Virus record (IMG/VR): IMGVR_UViG_3300032213_000907
Span: 1-33,979 of that record
Strand: one strand, 5' to 3'
Source of the DNA: a virus
Length of the DNA: 33,979 bases
Shown: one piece after another, positions 1 to 5,750 of the stretch
How the letters are laid out: each line of letters opens with the position of its first letter
Numbering within the stretch: the stretch's first letter is position 1
Program-made: the position numbers and the translations under genes
The notes under the pieces: generated by a model
What the model saw: the letters and a program-made list of their open reading frames with translations, nothing else
What the model was told of the DNA's origin: nothing
Database searches by the model: none

Positions 1-798
1 CAACTCATAGCCGGGGTCACCCAGTTCTACGTCAGCATAGAACCCAGCATTCTGCAATCGCAACACTTCGTTCTTCGTCTTACGCATCACGTGCGTAACC
101 CGCTCTGCTGTCTCTAAACTCGTGGCTCCGTACGGCACAACGATGTCTTCAGCGGGGATAAATACCGCGGCTTGACGACCTTTACTTGGGTCGTAATACA
201 CCTTCTTGAACGCTGAACCAGCCAAGGGCAAGTTCCACAGCATCTTCTCATGCTCTGGCCGGTACTCGACCATCACCTCAGTGAGCTGATAGTTCATGTC
301 CTCCTGCACGCGCGCGGCTGCGTCTTCAGCTTCTGGTGAGTCTTTGCCAATGATCTTTGTCTTCACAGGCCCCATTGCAGGGAACGTCTCAGTTATGCCC
401 TCTGACTGAAAGCGCACAACTGACTCTGTGAGCATGGGGTGAAACACGCCACACGCCCCTTGCCAAGGCTCTGTTCTGTCTTCATACTTCAGGCCCAACA
501 ACTTCAGACCTTCTACATATGTTTTGATCCAGTCCTTGCGGTCCATCGTGTCTTTATCGAAGTCATCAATCAGATCAGAACTGAGCATGGCCAACTCTTT
601 GTCGTCCATGTACTCGGCAAGATTGGCATCAAACGTATCGGCTGTTTCTTTCTGCGGTTTGAGATCAATCTCTATGTCACCCAGACCAATGTTGACTGAC
701 TCGGGGTCTTCGATCTCAATCTCGATGTCAGGTGCGCCTTCCGGGATGAGTTCTTCAAGCCCTTGTGGTGCTGCGTATAAGCCTTTACTGATTGCCAT
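1..798 (-). CDS. Portal protein, N-terminal part (runs off left edge)
   Basis: The minus-strand frame is open from ATG at 798 to the window edge (266 codons), so the C-terminal part is missing. The portal ring forms the DNA entry channel at the capsid vertex and docks terminase. The translation carries a block I know from podovirus-like portal proteins: DRTEPWQGACGVFHPMLTE near residue 107, then VVRFQSEGITETFPAMGPVK, DMNYQLTEVMVEYR, LPLAGSAFKKVYYDP and IPAEDIVVPYGAT. The first 60 residues are acidic and poorly conserved. The start follows AAGGA a few bases upstream and lies just after the stop of the 57-aa gene. It is the fourth gene of the leftward late block TerS-TerL-small-portal, the usual packaging-module order. 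Family recognition is from memory of conserved blocks. Confidence 0.9.
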   Translation of the reverse strand, partial: MAISKGLYAAPQGLEELIPEGAPDIEIEIEDPESVNIGLGDIEIDLKPQKETADTFDANLAEYMDDKELAMLSSDLIDDFDKDTMDRKDWIKTYVEGLKLLGLKYEDRTEPWQGACGVFHPMLTESVVRFQSEGITETFPAMGPVKTKIIGKDSPEAEDAAARVQEDMNYQLTEVMVEYRPEHEKMLWNLPLAGSAFKKVYYDPSKGRQAAVFIPAEDIVVPYGATSLETAERVTHVMRKTKNEVLRLQNAGFYADVELGDPGYEL

Positions 799-800
799 TT

Positions 801-974
801 TTAATCCTTGTTTCTTTCTACGAGGTACGCCAGCACGCCCCCGTAGAGTTGATTTTGTACAACGCGGGCGATGTGATATTGAGTTGGGTCTTCAAGAGAA
901 GCCCAAAAGATTTGAGCATCTGTCAGTGTTAAAAACCCAACCCGTTCTTCTGTTACTGAACTTTGTGTCCCCAT
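801..974 (-). CDS. Small hypothetical protein between large terminase and portal (57 aa)
   Basis: This short leftward gene sits between the terminase stop (983-985) and the portal start (798) with almost no spacing. The translation begins MGTQSSVTEERVGFLTL and ends GGVLAYLVERNKD. It has a hydrophobic C-terminal half but no clear membrane segment. An ATG at 980 in the same frame would add two residues, but AAGGA at 984-980 fits the ATG at 974 better. I do not recognise the family. Short genes at this position are common in podovirus-like packaging modules, and tight coupling suggests co-translation with the portal. The gene call rests on the open frame, the SD and the perfect fit between two real genes. 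Confidence 0.7.
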   Translation of the reverse strand: MGTQSSVTEERVGFLTLTDAQIFWASLEDPTQYHIARVVQNQLYGGVLAYLVERNKD

Positions 975-982
975 ATCCATCC

Positions 983-2500
983 TTAAACTGTGTAGTACCG
1001 CTCTGAGCGGCGACTTTTAAAATACTGAACTTCATCAGGCTCATCGTTTGGCAGCCTGATGAAACCCCCTTGACGGAATCGCGCCAGAGCTTGTGTGGTT
1101 GAGTCAACCAAGTCATCGTTCGTACCGCTTGGAAAGTCGTTACACTCCTCGATGACTTCTCTGGCCCATCTGCGGTCCGGTGCCCACACCATCCCCGAAG
1201 AAAACAAGTCAGAGACAGCATTCACGCGGGCAATCTTATCCTGTCCTTTACCCGGCGTAAACTCCCCAACAGGCACTCCCATGCGCCTAAACTCTTGGTA
1301 CAGAGCCGCCCCGTTGGATTTCTTCTCCACCACAAACGCGTCCGGCTGCCACTCTTTGTACTCCTCCAGCACCATCTTCTTCAAGTCCGGAAACTCCATG
1401 CGTTTCTTGATGGCGTTGAGCAGGATGATGTTGTAGTTGTTCGTGTTCTCGTTGTAGAACACACCCCACGTTGTGAGTGCGTTGTAGTCAGCCCGAGTGT
1501 TGGCCTCCTGCGCAGCATCCAAGCTCATGATGATGAACTCACATTGGGGCGGTGGGGCATCGTCGTCCCATATCTGCCACCACTCCCTCTTTATCAGCGC
1601 GCCTTCTTCTGATACGGGGTTCTGCATGTACTGGGCCTGCCAGTACCGGGGGTCCATACCTGCCTTCTTGGACAGCAACTCCTCCAGTGTCCAGAACTCA
1701 CCCCACAAGGGCTTATCGTTCAGTATGGCCGGGAACTCTACGATCTCCCAATCATCTACGTCCTCTTCTTTGGCCATCTGGCTCACGATCTGACCCGTCA
1801 AATCGAGCTTAGACCACCGTGTCATCACAATGATGATTGCACCGCCAGGCATAAGACGCTGGAGAGGGCCAGACTGAAACCACTCCCAAGCAGGCAGAAA
1901 AACATCAGGTCGCCCAGTTTTTGCCTCTTGTTCGGAATGAGGATCATCAATGATAAAGAGATCAGCGCCACGACCAGCCAAAGCACCACCAACACCGATT
2001 GCAAAGTACTCACCTTGAGCATTTGTCCCCCACCTTGAAGCTGATTTACTGTCAGATTGCAGTTCTACGTCCGAAAAAATGTCTTTATAGTTATCTGAAC
2101 CCACAAGATTACGAACGCGGCGACCAAAATTAACAGCCAAATCTGCTGTGTGAGACGCCATAATGACCTTCTTATGGGGGAATTTGCCCAAAAACCATGC
2201 TGGCGCAAGATAGGAAATGAGTTCAGACTTGCCATGTCGAGGTGCAATATTAACAATGACACGCTTTTTCTTTCCGTTGGCGATGTCTTCAAAGATTTTA
2301 GCGAGTCTACGATGATGCGGACCAACTTTATAGCCCGGGTATACATGATCTGCGAACTCCAATAGGTTATCTTTGCCCAAATTCTGCACGGACTGGGCGT
2401 CCCAGACCTTTATAAGCTCAAGAATCTTGCGTTTTTCGTCATTTGACGCTGTTGGCAACAGGTTTTTCAGGGTTTCTATCTGTTCTCGACTGACTTTCAC
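983..2500 (-). CDS. Terminase large subunit (packaging ATPase-nuclease)
   Basis: This is the motor that cuts concatemeric DNA and pumps it into the prohead. The N-terminal ATPase shows a Walker-A-like APRHGKSE near residue 86, Walker B LFIIDDPHS near residue 181, and the coupling motif VMTRWSKLDLTG near residue 225. The C-terminal RuvC-like nuclease shows three acidic positions: SLDAA near 329, VVEKKSNG near 393 and NDDLVDS near 464. The length of about 505 aa is normal for the family. The start is GTG at 2500, overlapping the TGA of the small-subunit gene as GTGA, with GAGG seven bases upstream, so translation is probably coupled. The order TerS-TerL-portal supports the call. Confidence 0.95.
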   Translation of the reverse strand: MKVSREQIETLKNLLPTASNDEKRKILELIKVWDAQSVQNLGKDNLLEFADHVYPGYKVGPHHRRLAKIFEDIANGKKKRVIVNIAPRHGKSELISYLAPAWFLGKFPHKKVIMASHTADLAVNFGRRVRNLVGSDNYKDIFSDVELQSDSKSASRWGTNAQGEYFAIGVGGALAGRGADLFIIDDPHSEQEAKTGRPDVFLPAWEWFQSGPLQRLMPGGAIIIVMTRWSKLDLTGQIVSQMAKEEDVDDWEIVEFPAILNDKPLWGEFWTLEELLSKKAGMDPRYWQAQYMQNPVSEEGALIKREWWQIWDDDAPPPQCEFIIMSLDAAQEANTRADYNALTTWGVFYNENTNNYNIILLNAIKKRMEFPDLKKMVLEEYKEWQPDAFVVEKKSNGAALYQEFRRMGVPVGEFTPGKGQDKIARVNAVSDLFSSGMVWAPDRRWAREVIEECNDFPSGTNDDLVDSTTQALARFRQGGFIRLPNDEPDEVQYFKSRRSERYYTV

Positions 2501-3045
2501 CGTACAACCTCGACCGCTTGTACGTCAACTGTGCGTTTTTCGAGTTTGGCAAGCGTTTCGAGCAGTTCTTTCTCGACTTCTTCAATAGATTGCTGTTTAT
2601 GAGTGACTTCAGAGCGGCGTTTGAAGGCGTCGACCCCGTCAACTTCCCCTAAAGCACGCAGTGCCGTGAGCCGAATCTTGGCATCGGGGTGATCTGTCTC
2701 GGCCACCAGCTTGTTCACGACAAACTTCTTCAAATCAGCCAGCTCTTTGACCACCATCGTGTCATGCTGCGCGACCATCCCGGCCAAATATGCAATTGTG
2801 GCGTTGGGATACGTGGATAAAGTGGGAACTTGCTTTTGGTCGCCCATCATGCTCTGGGCAATCTCGACCGCCTGCTGGCGTTCTTCATCGTTTGGGTCAA
2901 TCGGTGTGCCTGTCAGGTCTGCTATGAGCTTGACAGTCCTTGCCCGCATATCTAATTCTTCGCGCGGAGACAGCTCGGGCATAGCGTCAGTGGCAGACGC
3001 TGGGAGCGGGACATGAGAGTCTATCTCTGGAATCAAATCTTGCAT
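2497..3045 (-). CDS. Probable terminase small subunit (182 aa)
   Basis: The gene lies directly upstream of the large terminase and overlaps it by three bases. The C-terminal half contains a block that recurs beside phage terminases: KIRLTALRALGEVDGVDAFK, then RRSEVTH, followed by a charged helix of about 30 residues that is probably a coiled coil. A small terminase binds the packaging site and delivers DNA to the large subunit. No DNA-binding motif is obvious to me, so the role rests mainly on position and the remembered block. The start is uncertain: ATG 3045 has GGAG only about 16 bases upstream, and in-frame ATGs near residues 23 and 32 are possible. It is the first gene after the leftward leader and terminator at 3151-3285. 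Confidence 0.7.
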   Translation of the reverse strand: MQDLIPEIDSHVPLPASATDAMPELSPREELDMRARTVKLIADLTGTPIDPNDEERQQAVEIAQSMMGDQKQVPTLSTYPNATIAYLAGMVAQHDTMVVKELADLKKFVVNKLVAETDHPDAKIRLTALRALGEVDGVDAFKRRSEVTHKQQSIEEVEKELLETLAKLEKRTVDVQAVEVVR

Positions 3046-3076
3046 TGGGAGGAAGGTGGCACTCCAAAGTTGACGG

Positions 3077-3085
3077 AATATACCA
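3077..3085 (-). promoter_or_regulatory. Candidate second leftward promoter (TGG-TATATT)
   Basis: On the minus strand TGG precedes TATATT, an extended -10 with one mismatch to TATAAT. It would start transcription about 25 bases before the small-terminase ATG and beyond the leader terminator. I see no -35 match at 16-18 bases. It may be a chance match. If real, the late genes would not depend on read-through of the upstream terminator. Confidence 0.3.
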
Positions 3086-3101
3086 CGTATTTTGCCGAGG
3101 A

Positions 3102-3116
3102 GGTAGGATTCCTACC
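3102..3116. repeat. Perfect dyad GGTAGG-att-CCTACC
   Basis: A 6-bp perfect inverted repeat with a 3-base centre lies between the leader terminator and the small-terminase gene. It shares the TAGGAT core with the neighbouring dyad at 3124-3143, which suggests a pair of related operator sites or RNA hairpins. Function is unknown. Confidence 0.4.
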
Positions 3117-3123
3117 CGGGGGG

Positions 3124-3143
3124 TATTAGGATAAACCCTAATA
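3124..3143. repeat. Perfect dyad TATTAGG-ataaac-CCTAATA
   Basis: A 7-bp perfect inverted repeat with a 6-base centre lies just downstream (leftward) of the leader terminator. It shares TTAGGAT/GTAGGAT-type half-sites with the dyad at 3102-3116, eight bases away. It could be a protein-binding operator or a second hairpin in a read-through transcript. Confidence 0.4.
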
Positions 3144-3150
3144 GACAAAG

Positions 3151-3270
3151 AGACGAGCAAAAAAAGACCCCCGGGGAGGGGGGTCAAAGGAGAGGCAACG
3201 AGAAGGGAATTGGTGTCCTGCCTTGAACATTAACGCAGGTTATCAGTCTCAGGCTTTCGCCACACCAACT
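3151..3270 (-). ncRNA. Predicted leftward leader/small RNA with three-way-junction fold
   Basis: A start about 7 bases after the -10 at 3277-3282 falls on 3270, exactly the 5' base of the outer helix. The outer helix pairs 3262-3270 with 3208-3216 (7 Watson-Crick pairs plus G-U and A-U). Directly stacked inside are a GGC-GAAA-GCC tetraloop hairpin (3252-3261) and a CCTGC/GCAGG hairpin (3217-3239), joined by a 12-base linker. About 20 unpaired bases follow, then a strong terminator ending at about 3159. There is no open frame. The product would be an RNA of about 120 nt, or the attenuated leader of the late operon. I do not recognise a known RNA family. The fold is by hand, but every helix is exact. 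Confidence 0.55.
3159..3185 (-). terminator. Intrinsic terminator of the leftward leader
   Basis: On the minus strand GACCCCC and GGGGGTC form a perfect 7-bp stem around a 6-base loop, followed at once by seven T. It lies about 85 bases downstream of the predicted late start site and about 115 bases before the small-terminase ATG, so late transcription from 3270 must read through it or start again. Confidence 0.85.
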
Positions 3271-3276
3271 TTGGAA

Positions 3277-3285
3277 ATTATATCA
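3277..3285 (-). promoter_or_regulatory. Leftward extended -10 promoter TGATATAAT
   Basis: The minus strand carries TG-A-TATAAT, a perfect extended -10 for sigma70. The -35 region is poor (CATGAC at 16 bases), as is common for extended -10 promoters. Three plus-strand promoters in this window share the same TG-n-TATAAT style, so host sigma70 polymerase is the likely reader. The start site coincides with the 5' end of the folded leader RNA. Confidence 0.6.
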
Positions 3286-3409
3286 GTTATTTGTGTGAGT
3301 CATGGTGTAGTGGGCGGGAGGGGGACCCATTTGGGAATCTGGGGGGTAGGGGTCTGCCTACACCATGCCCTAGAAAAGTCATAGGCGATACCCGTATATG
3401 TCAAGTTTG

Positions 3410-3418
3410 TGTTATACT
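3410..3418 (+). promoter_or_regulatory. Rightward extended -10 promoter TGTTATACT
   Basis: TG-T-TATACT lies 47 bases before the first early gene. The upstream sequence ATGTCAAGT recurs before the promoter at 7609-7617, which suggests a shared element rather than chance. No good -35 hexamer is visible. Confidence 0.6.
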
Positions 3419-3464
3419 AATTCCAATGCGATGCAATAGTGCAAAGCAGAAACGGAGAATGCAA

Positions 3465-3677
3465 ATGGACGGAATGCTCACAATCAAGATGGCAGTAGCA
3501 CTGCCCACCACCAAGCCCCGCATGAAGCGTGTCACACTAGCTAAGTCTTGGTGCAGTCGTGACGAATGCAATGAGGTGTTTGGTAAATTCCTAAGTGTGA
3601 ATGAACATATCAATCCCACACTATTGCGCGCCGAATGGATAGCACAAGACTTGGTATTCATGGGCGACGAATCTTAA
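3465..3677 (+). CDS. Hypothetical early protein (70 aa)
   Basis: This is the first rightward gene. I chose ATG 3465 because GGAGAATGCAA precedes it, the same ribosome-binding context used by most genes of this block; longer in-frame versions would begin upstream of the promoter. The translation is MDGMLTIKMAVALPTTKPRM onward, basic in its first half, with one SWCSRDECNEVFG segment holding two Cys but no full zinc site. No family is recognised. Its position behind an early promoter fits a small host-takeover or regulatory protein, which is inference only. Confidence 0.6.
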   Translation: MDGMLTIKMAVALPTTKPRMKRVTLAKSWCSRDECNEVFGKFLSVNEHINPTLLRAEWIAQDLVFMGDES

Positions 3678-3684
3678 TTAACCC

Positions 3685-3702
3685 GCGGGGCGAAAGCCCC
3701 GC
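3685..3702 (+). repeat. GC-rich hairpin GCGGGGC-gaaa-GCCCCGC
   Basis: A perfect 7-bp stem with a GAAA tetraloop lies between two small genes and just before the SD of the second. There is no T-run, so it is probably an mRNA-stability or processing hairpin rather than a terminator. Confidence 0.5.
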
Positions 3703-3720
3703 ATTTCTGGAGAATGCAAA

Positions 3721-3957
3721 ATGTGGACACAATTAAATCTTTTTGATGAACAAACGGATATTGACTTTGCGATGAGCCTGACATCAGCGCAATTCGTTGA
3801 CCTGAAATATCGTGACGAATACGCGTACGGTTGGGTCAAGCAAATCAGGGAAGTGGTTCAGCGTTATCGGCACATGAAAAAACACTTGGAAGCTACTTTC
3901 CAACGTGACTTAGAGATAGCTAGCACACCACCGCACTTGCGTGGTAAGCGCTACTGA
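3721..3957 (+). CDS. Hypothetical early protein (78 aa)
   Basis: ATG 3721 follows GGAGAATGCAAA with good spacing, and the gene ends directly before a terminator. The translation begins MWTQLNLFDEQTDIDFAMSL and has a central charged segment WVKQIREVVQRYRHMKKHLE that is likely helical. No family is recognised. The DLFDE-like start resembles short linear motifs in replication partners, but nothing more can be claimed. Confidence 0.6.
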   Translation: MWTQLNLFDEQTDIDFAMSLTSAQFVDLKYRDEYAYGWVKQIREVVQRYRHMKKHLEATFQRDLEIASTPPHLRGKRY

Positions 3958-3959
3958 AC

Positions 3960-3987
3960 AAGGGGACTTCGGTCCCCTTTTTATTTT
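3960..3987 (+). terminator. Intrinsic terminator with TTCG loop
   Basis: AAGGGGAC and GTCCCCTT pair in an 8-bp stem with a TTCG tetraloop, followed by a T-rich tract. It starts three bases after the stop codon at 3957 and closes the first early transcript. Confidence 0.9.
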
Positions 3988-3999
3988 CGCCTGCGCTTT

Positions 4000-4079
4000 T
4001 GATACCAGTTATTCGTCGTCGCGCGTAAGCTGGGCGCGTATGGCAAGCGCGTGTTTAAGCGTTCATAGTACGCTGAAAC
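4000..4079 (+). repeat. Upstream control cassette, copy 1
   Basis: This is the first of three related intergenic blocks (others at 4882-4962 and 5681-5750). Shared parts in order are TGATRCCAGTT, GTCGTCGCGCG, GGCAAGCGC and then GTTCA-tagtacgc-TGAAAC (4061-4079), the TTCA-N8-TGAA element. It ends just upstream of the -35 zone of the promoter at 4103-4108, so a repressor or activator site is plausible. Confidence 0.7.
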
Positions 4080-4102
4080 TATATCTAAGCGCTAGGATGG
4101 TA

Positions 4103-4108
4103 TATAAT
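4103..4108 (+). promoter_or_regulatory. Promoter -10 TATAAT before the 216-aa gene
   Basis: TATAAT sits within GGTATATAATTC about 57 bases before the start codon at 4165. The -35 region is weak, and the TTCA-N8-TGAA element (4061-4079) abuts it. The paralogous gene at 5049 has the same order of parts. Confidence 0.55.
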
Positions 4109-4113
4109 TCAAT

Positions 4114-4139
4114 CACCGCAAGCAATTCGGTTTGCGGTG
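4114..4139 (+). promoter_or_regulatory. 5'-leader hairpin of the 216-aa gene
   Basis: CACCGCAA (4114-4121) pairs with TTGCGGTG (4132-4139) around a 10-base loop at the very start of the predicted transcript. A TTTCTTAAC stretch and the SD TTGGAG follow. The same arrangement occurs at 4989-5016. Confidence 0.55.
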
Positions 4140-4164
4140 TTTCTTAACTTTTTTGGAGTTTGCA

Positions 4165-4815
4165 ATGAACGCAAAGACAAAAACCGCGATGGCCGTAGAT
4201 GCCATCATGCCCACATCTGTAAAAGATGCGGCCTACAAATTCGCCCGTGCTGGTGAAACCTCCGCAAGTATCGCCCGATACATTATGGACAATGACTCAT
4301 CATTTCCCGATGAGGTGAGCAAAGAATTGAAGGCCGATTTAAATGCGGGTTTCATGTTGCGTGCTACTGAATTGTGGGGCGACCAATTCTACAAATTGGG
4401 CGATGGCGGCACATACATTCCAATGGGTAACTCTATTGAATTGAAAAATGTCGCGCCAGAAAAATCAATCCGCATCGGGTTATCGTATTGCTTTGCAATG
4501 TCACAGCAAGAGTTTGGTCAATTAAAAAACAAAGACCCGCAATTGCACAGCATTGTGAAACCGATGCGCGACAAATTCAGCAAGTATTCCCACAATAATA
4601 TTGTGGCGCTGAAACTCGCGGCCCGTACTCTTATGAATGATGGTAAGAGCAAAGCGCGCACGGGGAATAAGAATTTTGTCGATGCGTTGATAGAGATGTT
4701 CGCCACATACGACAAACGGGTTTTAAATGCTGAAGCTAGGTTAGACGCCACAGCATCGCCAATCAATTACCGCATGGCGAAAGATGCGTTCTGGACTGCC
4801 TACAACAAAAAATAA
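4165..4815 (+). CDS. Unknown early protein, paralogue of the 5049 gene (216 aa)
   Basis: ATG 4165 follows TTGGAG at proper distance. The translation begins MNAKTKTAMAVDAIMP. The conserved core shared with the 192-aa protein at 5049 is SQQEFGQLKNKDPQLHSIVK followed by RDKFSKYSHN and a basic helix, then a conserved EARLDATASPINYRMAKDAF-like end (EDATANELKTRMAIQAF in the paralogue). The shared charged helical core could bind nucleic acid, but no known fold is visible. Each paralogue has its own promoter, leader hairpin and terminator, which suggests high, independent early expression. No family is recognised. The paralogy is clear by eye. Confidence 0.75.
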   Translation: MNAKTKTAMAVDAIMPTSVKDAAYKFARAGETSASIARYIMDNDSSFPDEVSKELKADLNAGFMLRATELWGDQFYKLGDGGTYIPMGNSIELKNVAPEKSIRIGLSYCFAMSQQEFGQLKNKDPQLHSIVKPMRDKFSKYSHNNIVALKLAARTLMNDGKSKARTGNKNFVDALIEMFATYDKRVLNAEARLDATASPINYRMAKDAFWTAYNKK

Positions 4816-4833
4816 TTAGCTAATAGTTTTATG

Positions 4834-4857
4834 CCCCGCTTCGGCGGGGTTTTTTTT
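4834..4857 (+). terminator. Intrinsic terminator with TTCG loop
   Basis: CCCCGC-TTCG-GCGGGG is followed by eight T. It ends the single-gene transcript of the 216-aa protein. Confidence 0.92.
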
Positions 4858-4881
4858 GGCCCAAAATATCTGCCTCCCCCC

Positions 4882-4962
4882 TGATGCCAGTTATATGTCG
4901 TCGCGCGTGTGCAAGCTCGTGCATGGCAAGCGCCTGTATAGCGTTTCAGGGTAGCGTGAAAC
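4882..4962 (+). repeat. Upstream control cassette, copy 2
   Basis: The block contains TGATGCCAGTT, GTCGTCGCGCG, TGGCAAGCGC and GTTTCA-gggtagcg-TGAAAC (4943-4962), the best-conserved copy of the dyad. The dyad overlaps the -35 position of the promoter at 4978-4983, where a bound protein would compete with RNA polymerase. Confidence 0.7.
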
Positions 4963-4977
4963 ATTAAATAGTTGTTA

Positions 4978-4983
4978 TATAAT
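4978..4983 (+). promoter_or_regulatory. Promoter -10 TATAAT before the 192-aa gene
   Basis: TATAAT sits in GTTGTTATATAATTC about 66 bases before the start at 5049. The -35 zone is occupied by the TGAAAC half of the control dyad. The layout matches the promoter at 4103-4108. Confidence 0.55.
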
Positions 4984-4988
4984 TCTCT

Positions 4989-5016
4989 TACCGCATGACA
5001 ATCAGGTCAAGCGGTA
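4989..5016 (+). promoter_or_regulatory. 5'-leader hairpin of the 192-aa gene
   Basis: TACCGC-a-TGAC pairs with GTCA-a-GCGGTA, a long stem with one A-A mismatch and a six-base loop. TTCTTTAAC follows it, as TTTCTTAAC follows the hairpin of the paralogue at 4114-4139. The ACCGC/GCGGT part is common to both leaders. Confidence 0.55.
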
Positions 5017-5048
5017 TGTTCTTTAACACTTCTATCGGAGATATGCAT

Positions 5049-5627
5049 ATGAATGCAAAGCAAAACTTTGTGGTCAAGTCCTTCAAGGACGCAGCCATCA
5101 TTTCGGCAACCCTCAGCGAGCGCATGGCAACAGTGGCGCAGTTCATAGTCACCCAGTGCCCGAACTTCTTGGACGATGTTCCAAAAGAAGTCAAGGCGGA
5201 ACTGACCGAAGGTTGGGCGGTTCGTTGGCAGGAACTCAATCCTGCTACTGAATACTCGACCGAATGGGTTCCAAAAAAGGGTGGCGGTTTTGTTGCAACC
5301 CTTGCCTTTGCCTTGTCATATAGTCAACAGGCTTTTGGTCAGTTGAAGAATGAAGACCCAGTTAAACATGGCGTCATCAAGGGAGTTCGGGACAAGTTCA
5401 ACAAGTACACTTCTAATCGAATGAAGGACTTGAAAAAGGCGGTTCGGGACTTGAACCCTGAAACAAGAACTAGGACACAGTCCGACAACTTCGCAACCTT
5501 CATCGAAAAGACGATGGATAACATCAAAACACGATGCAAGAATGCGGTTGCAAGGGAAGACGCAACAGCCAACGAACTGAAAACAAGAATGGCAATACAA
5601 GCCTTCATGGATACTCTGAACAAGTAA
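5049..5627 (+). CDS. Unknown early protein, paralogue of the 4165 gene (192 aa)
   Basis: I chose ATG 5049 over ATG 5043 because CGGAG ends at 5040, giving an eight-base spacer; the start MNAK then matches the paralogue exactly. The core SQQAFGQLKNEDPVKHGVIK followed by RDKFNKYTSNRMKDLKKAVR matches the 216-aa protein. The rest is charged and helical, with WQELNPATEYSTEWVPKKGG as a divergent middle. No known family is recognised. The gene and its leader look like a tandem duplication with the preceding module, now well diverged at protein level. Confidence 0.75.
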   Translation: MNAKQNFVVKSFKDAAIISATLSERMATVAQFIVTQCPNFLDDVPKEVKAELTEGWAVRWQELNPATEYSTEWVPKKGGGFVATLAFALSYSQQAFGQLKNEDPVKHGVIKGVRDKFNKYTSNRMKDLKKAVRDLNPETRTRTQSDNFATFIEKTMDNIKTRCKNAVAREDATANELKTRMAIQAFMDTLNK

Positions 5628-5634
5628 CCACCAA

Positions 5635-5667
5635 GCCCAGTCCGAGAAATCGGGCTGGGTTTTTTTT
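5635..5667 (+). terminator. Intrinsic terminator with GAAA loop
   Basis: An 11-bp stem, GCCCAGTCCGA with TCGGGCTGGGT, closes a GAAA tetraloop and is followed by eight T. It ends the transcript of the 192-aa gene. Confidence 0.9.
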
Positions 5668-5680
5668 CGCCCAGACCCCC

Positions 5681-5750
5681 TGATGCCAGTTCTTTGTCTT
5701 CGCGCGCGTGTGGGCAAGCGCTTATTTAGCGTTTCACGGTACAGTGAAAT
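5681..5750 (+). repeat. Upstream control cassette, copy 3 (no promoter behind it)
   Basis: TGATGCCAGTT, GTCTTCGCGCGCG, GGGCAAGCGC and GTTTCA-cggtacag-TGAAAT (5731-5750) match copies 1 and 2. Unlike them it is not followed by a TATAAT box or a gene; the ATTCCA array begins at its last base. It may be the left border of an origin or the scar of a lost third module. Confidence 0.65.

Larger units (their letters stand above)
3046..3464. promoter_or_regulatory. Divergent early/late control region
   Basis: These 419 bases hold no gene that I can support. Leftward transcription leads to the terminase-portal genes and rightward to the early block. The stretch contains a leftward extended -10 promoter (3277-3285), a folded leader RNA with a terminator (3151-3270), two perfect dyads (3102-3116 and 3124-3143), a second leftward -10 candidate (3077-3085) and a rightward extended -10 promoter (3410-3418). 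The stretch 3305-3400 is G-rich and unassigned. This arrangement suggests the regulatory switch between the two halves of the genome. Confidence 0.65.

Noticed and set aside
524-1006. Long plus-strand open frame opposite the portal gene
   Set aside because: The minus strand here encodes recognisable portal sequence and a fitted 57-aa gene; the plus frame is Ser/Arg-rich shadow sequence.
3205-3270. TPP-riboswitch-like CTGAGA in the minus-strand leader RNA
   Set aside because: The CTGAGA match is isolated. The conserved second half of the TPP aptamer (the GCGTAGGGA-type segment) and its stems are absent, and the downstream genes are terminase genes.
3203-3270. tRNA-like gene in the same folded region
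   Set aside because: TTCAA is present, but not within a proper T-loop. There is no anticodon arm, the paired region is only about 60 bases, and there is no acceptor/CCA pattern.
3291-3464. N-terminal extension of the first early gene
   Set aside because: It would start upstream of the promoter at 3410. ATG 3465 has the standard GGAGAATGCA context.
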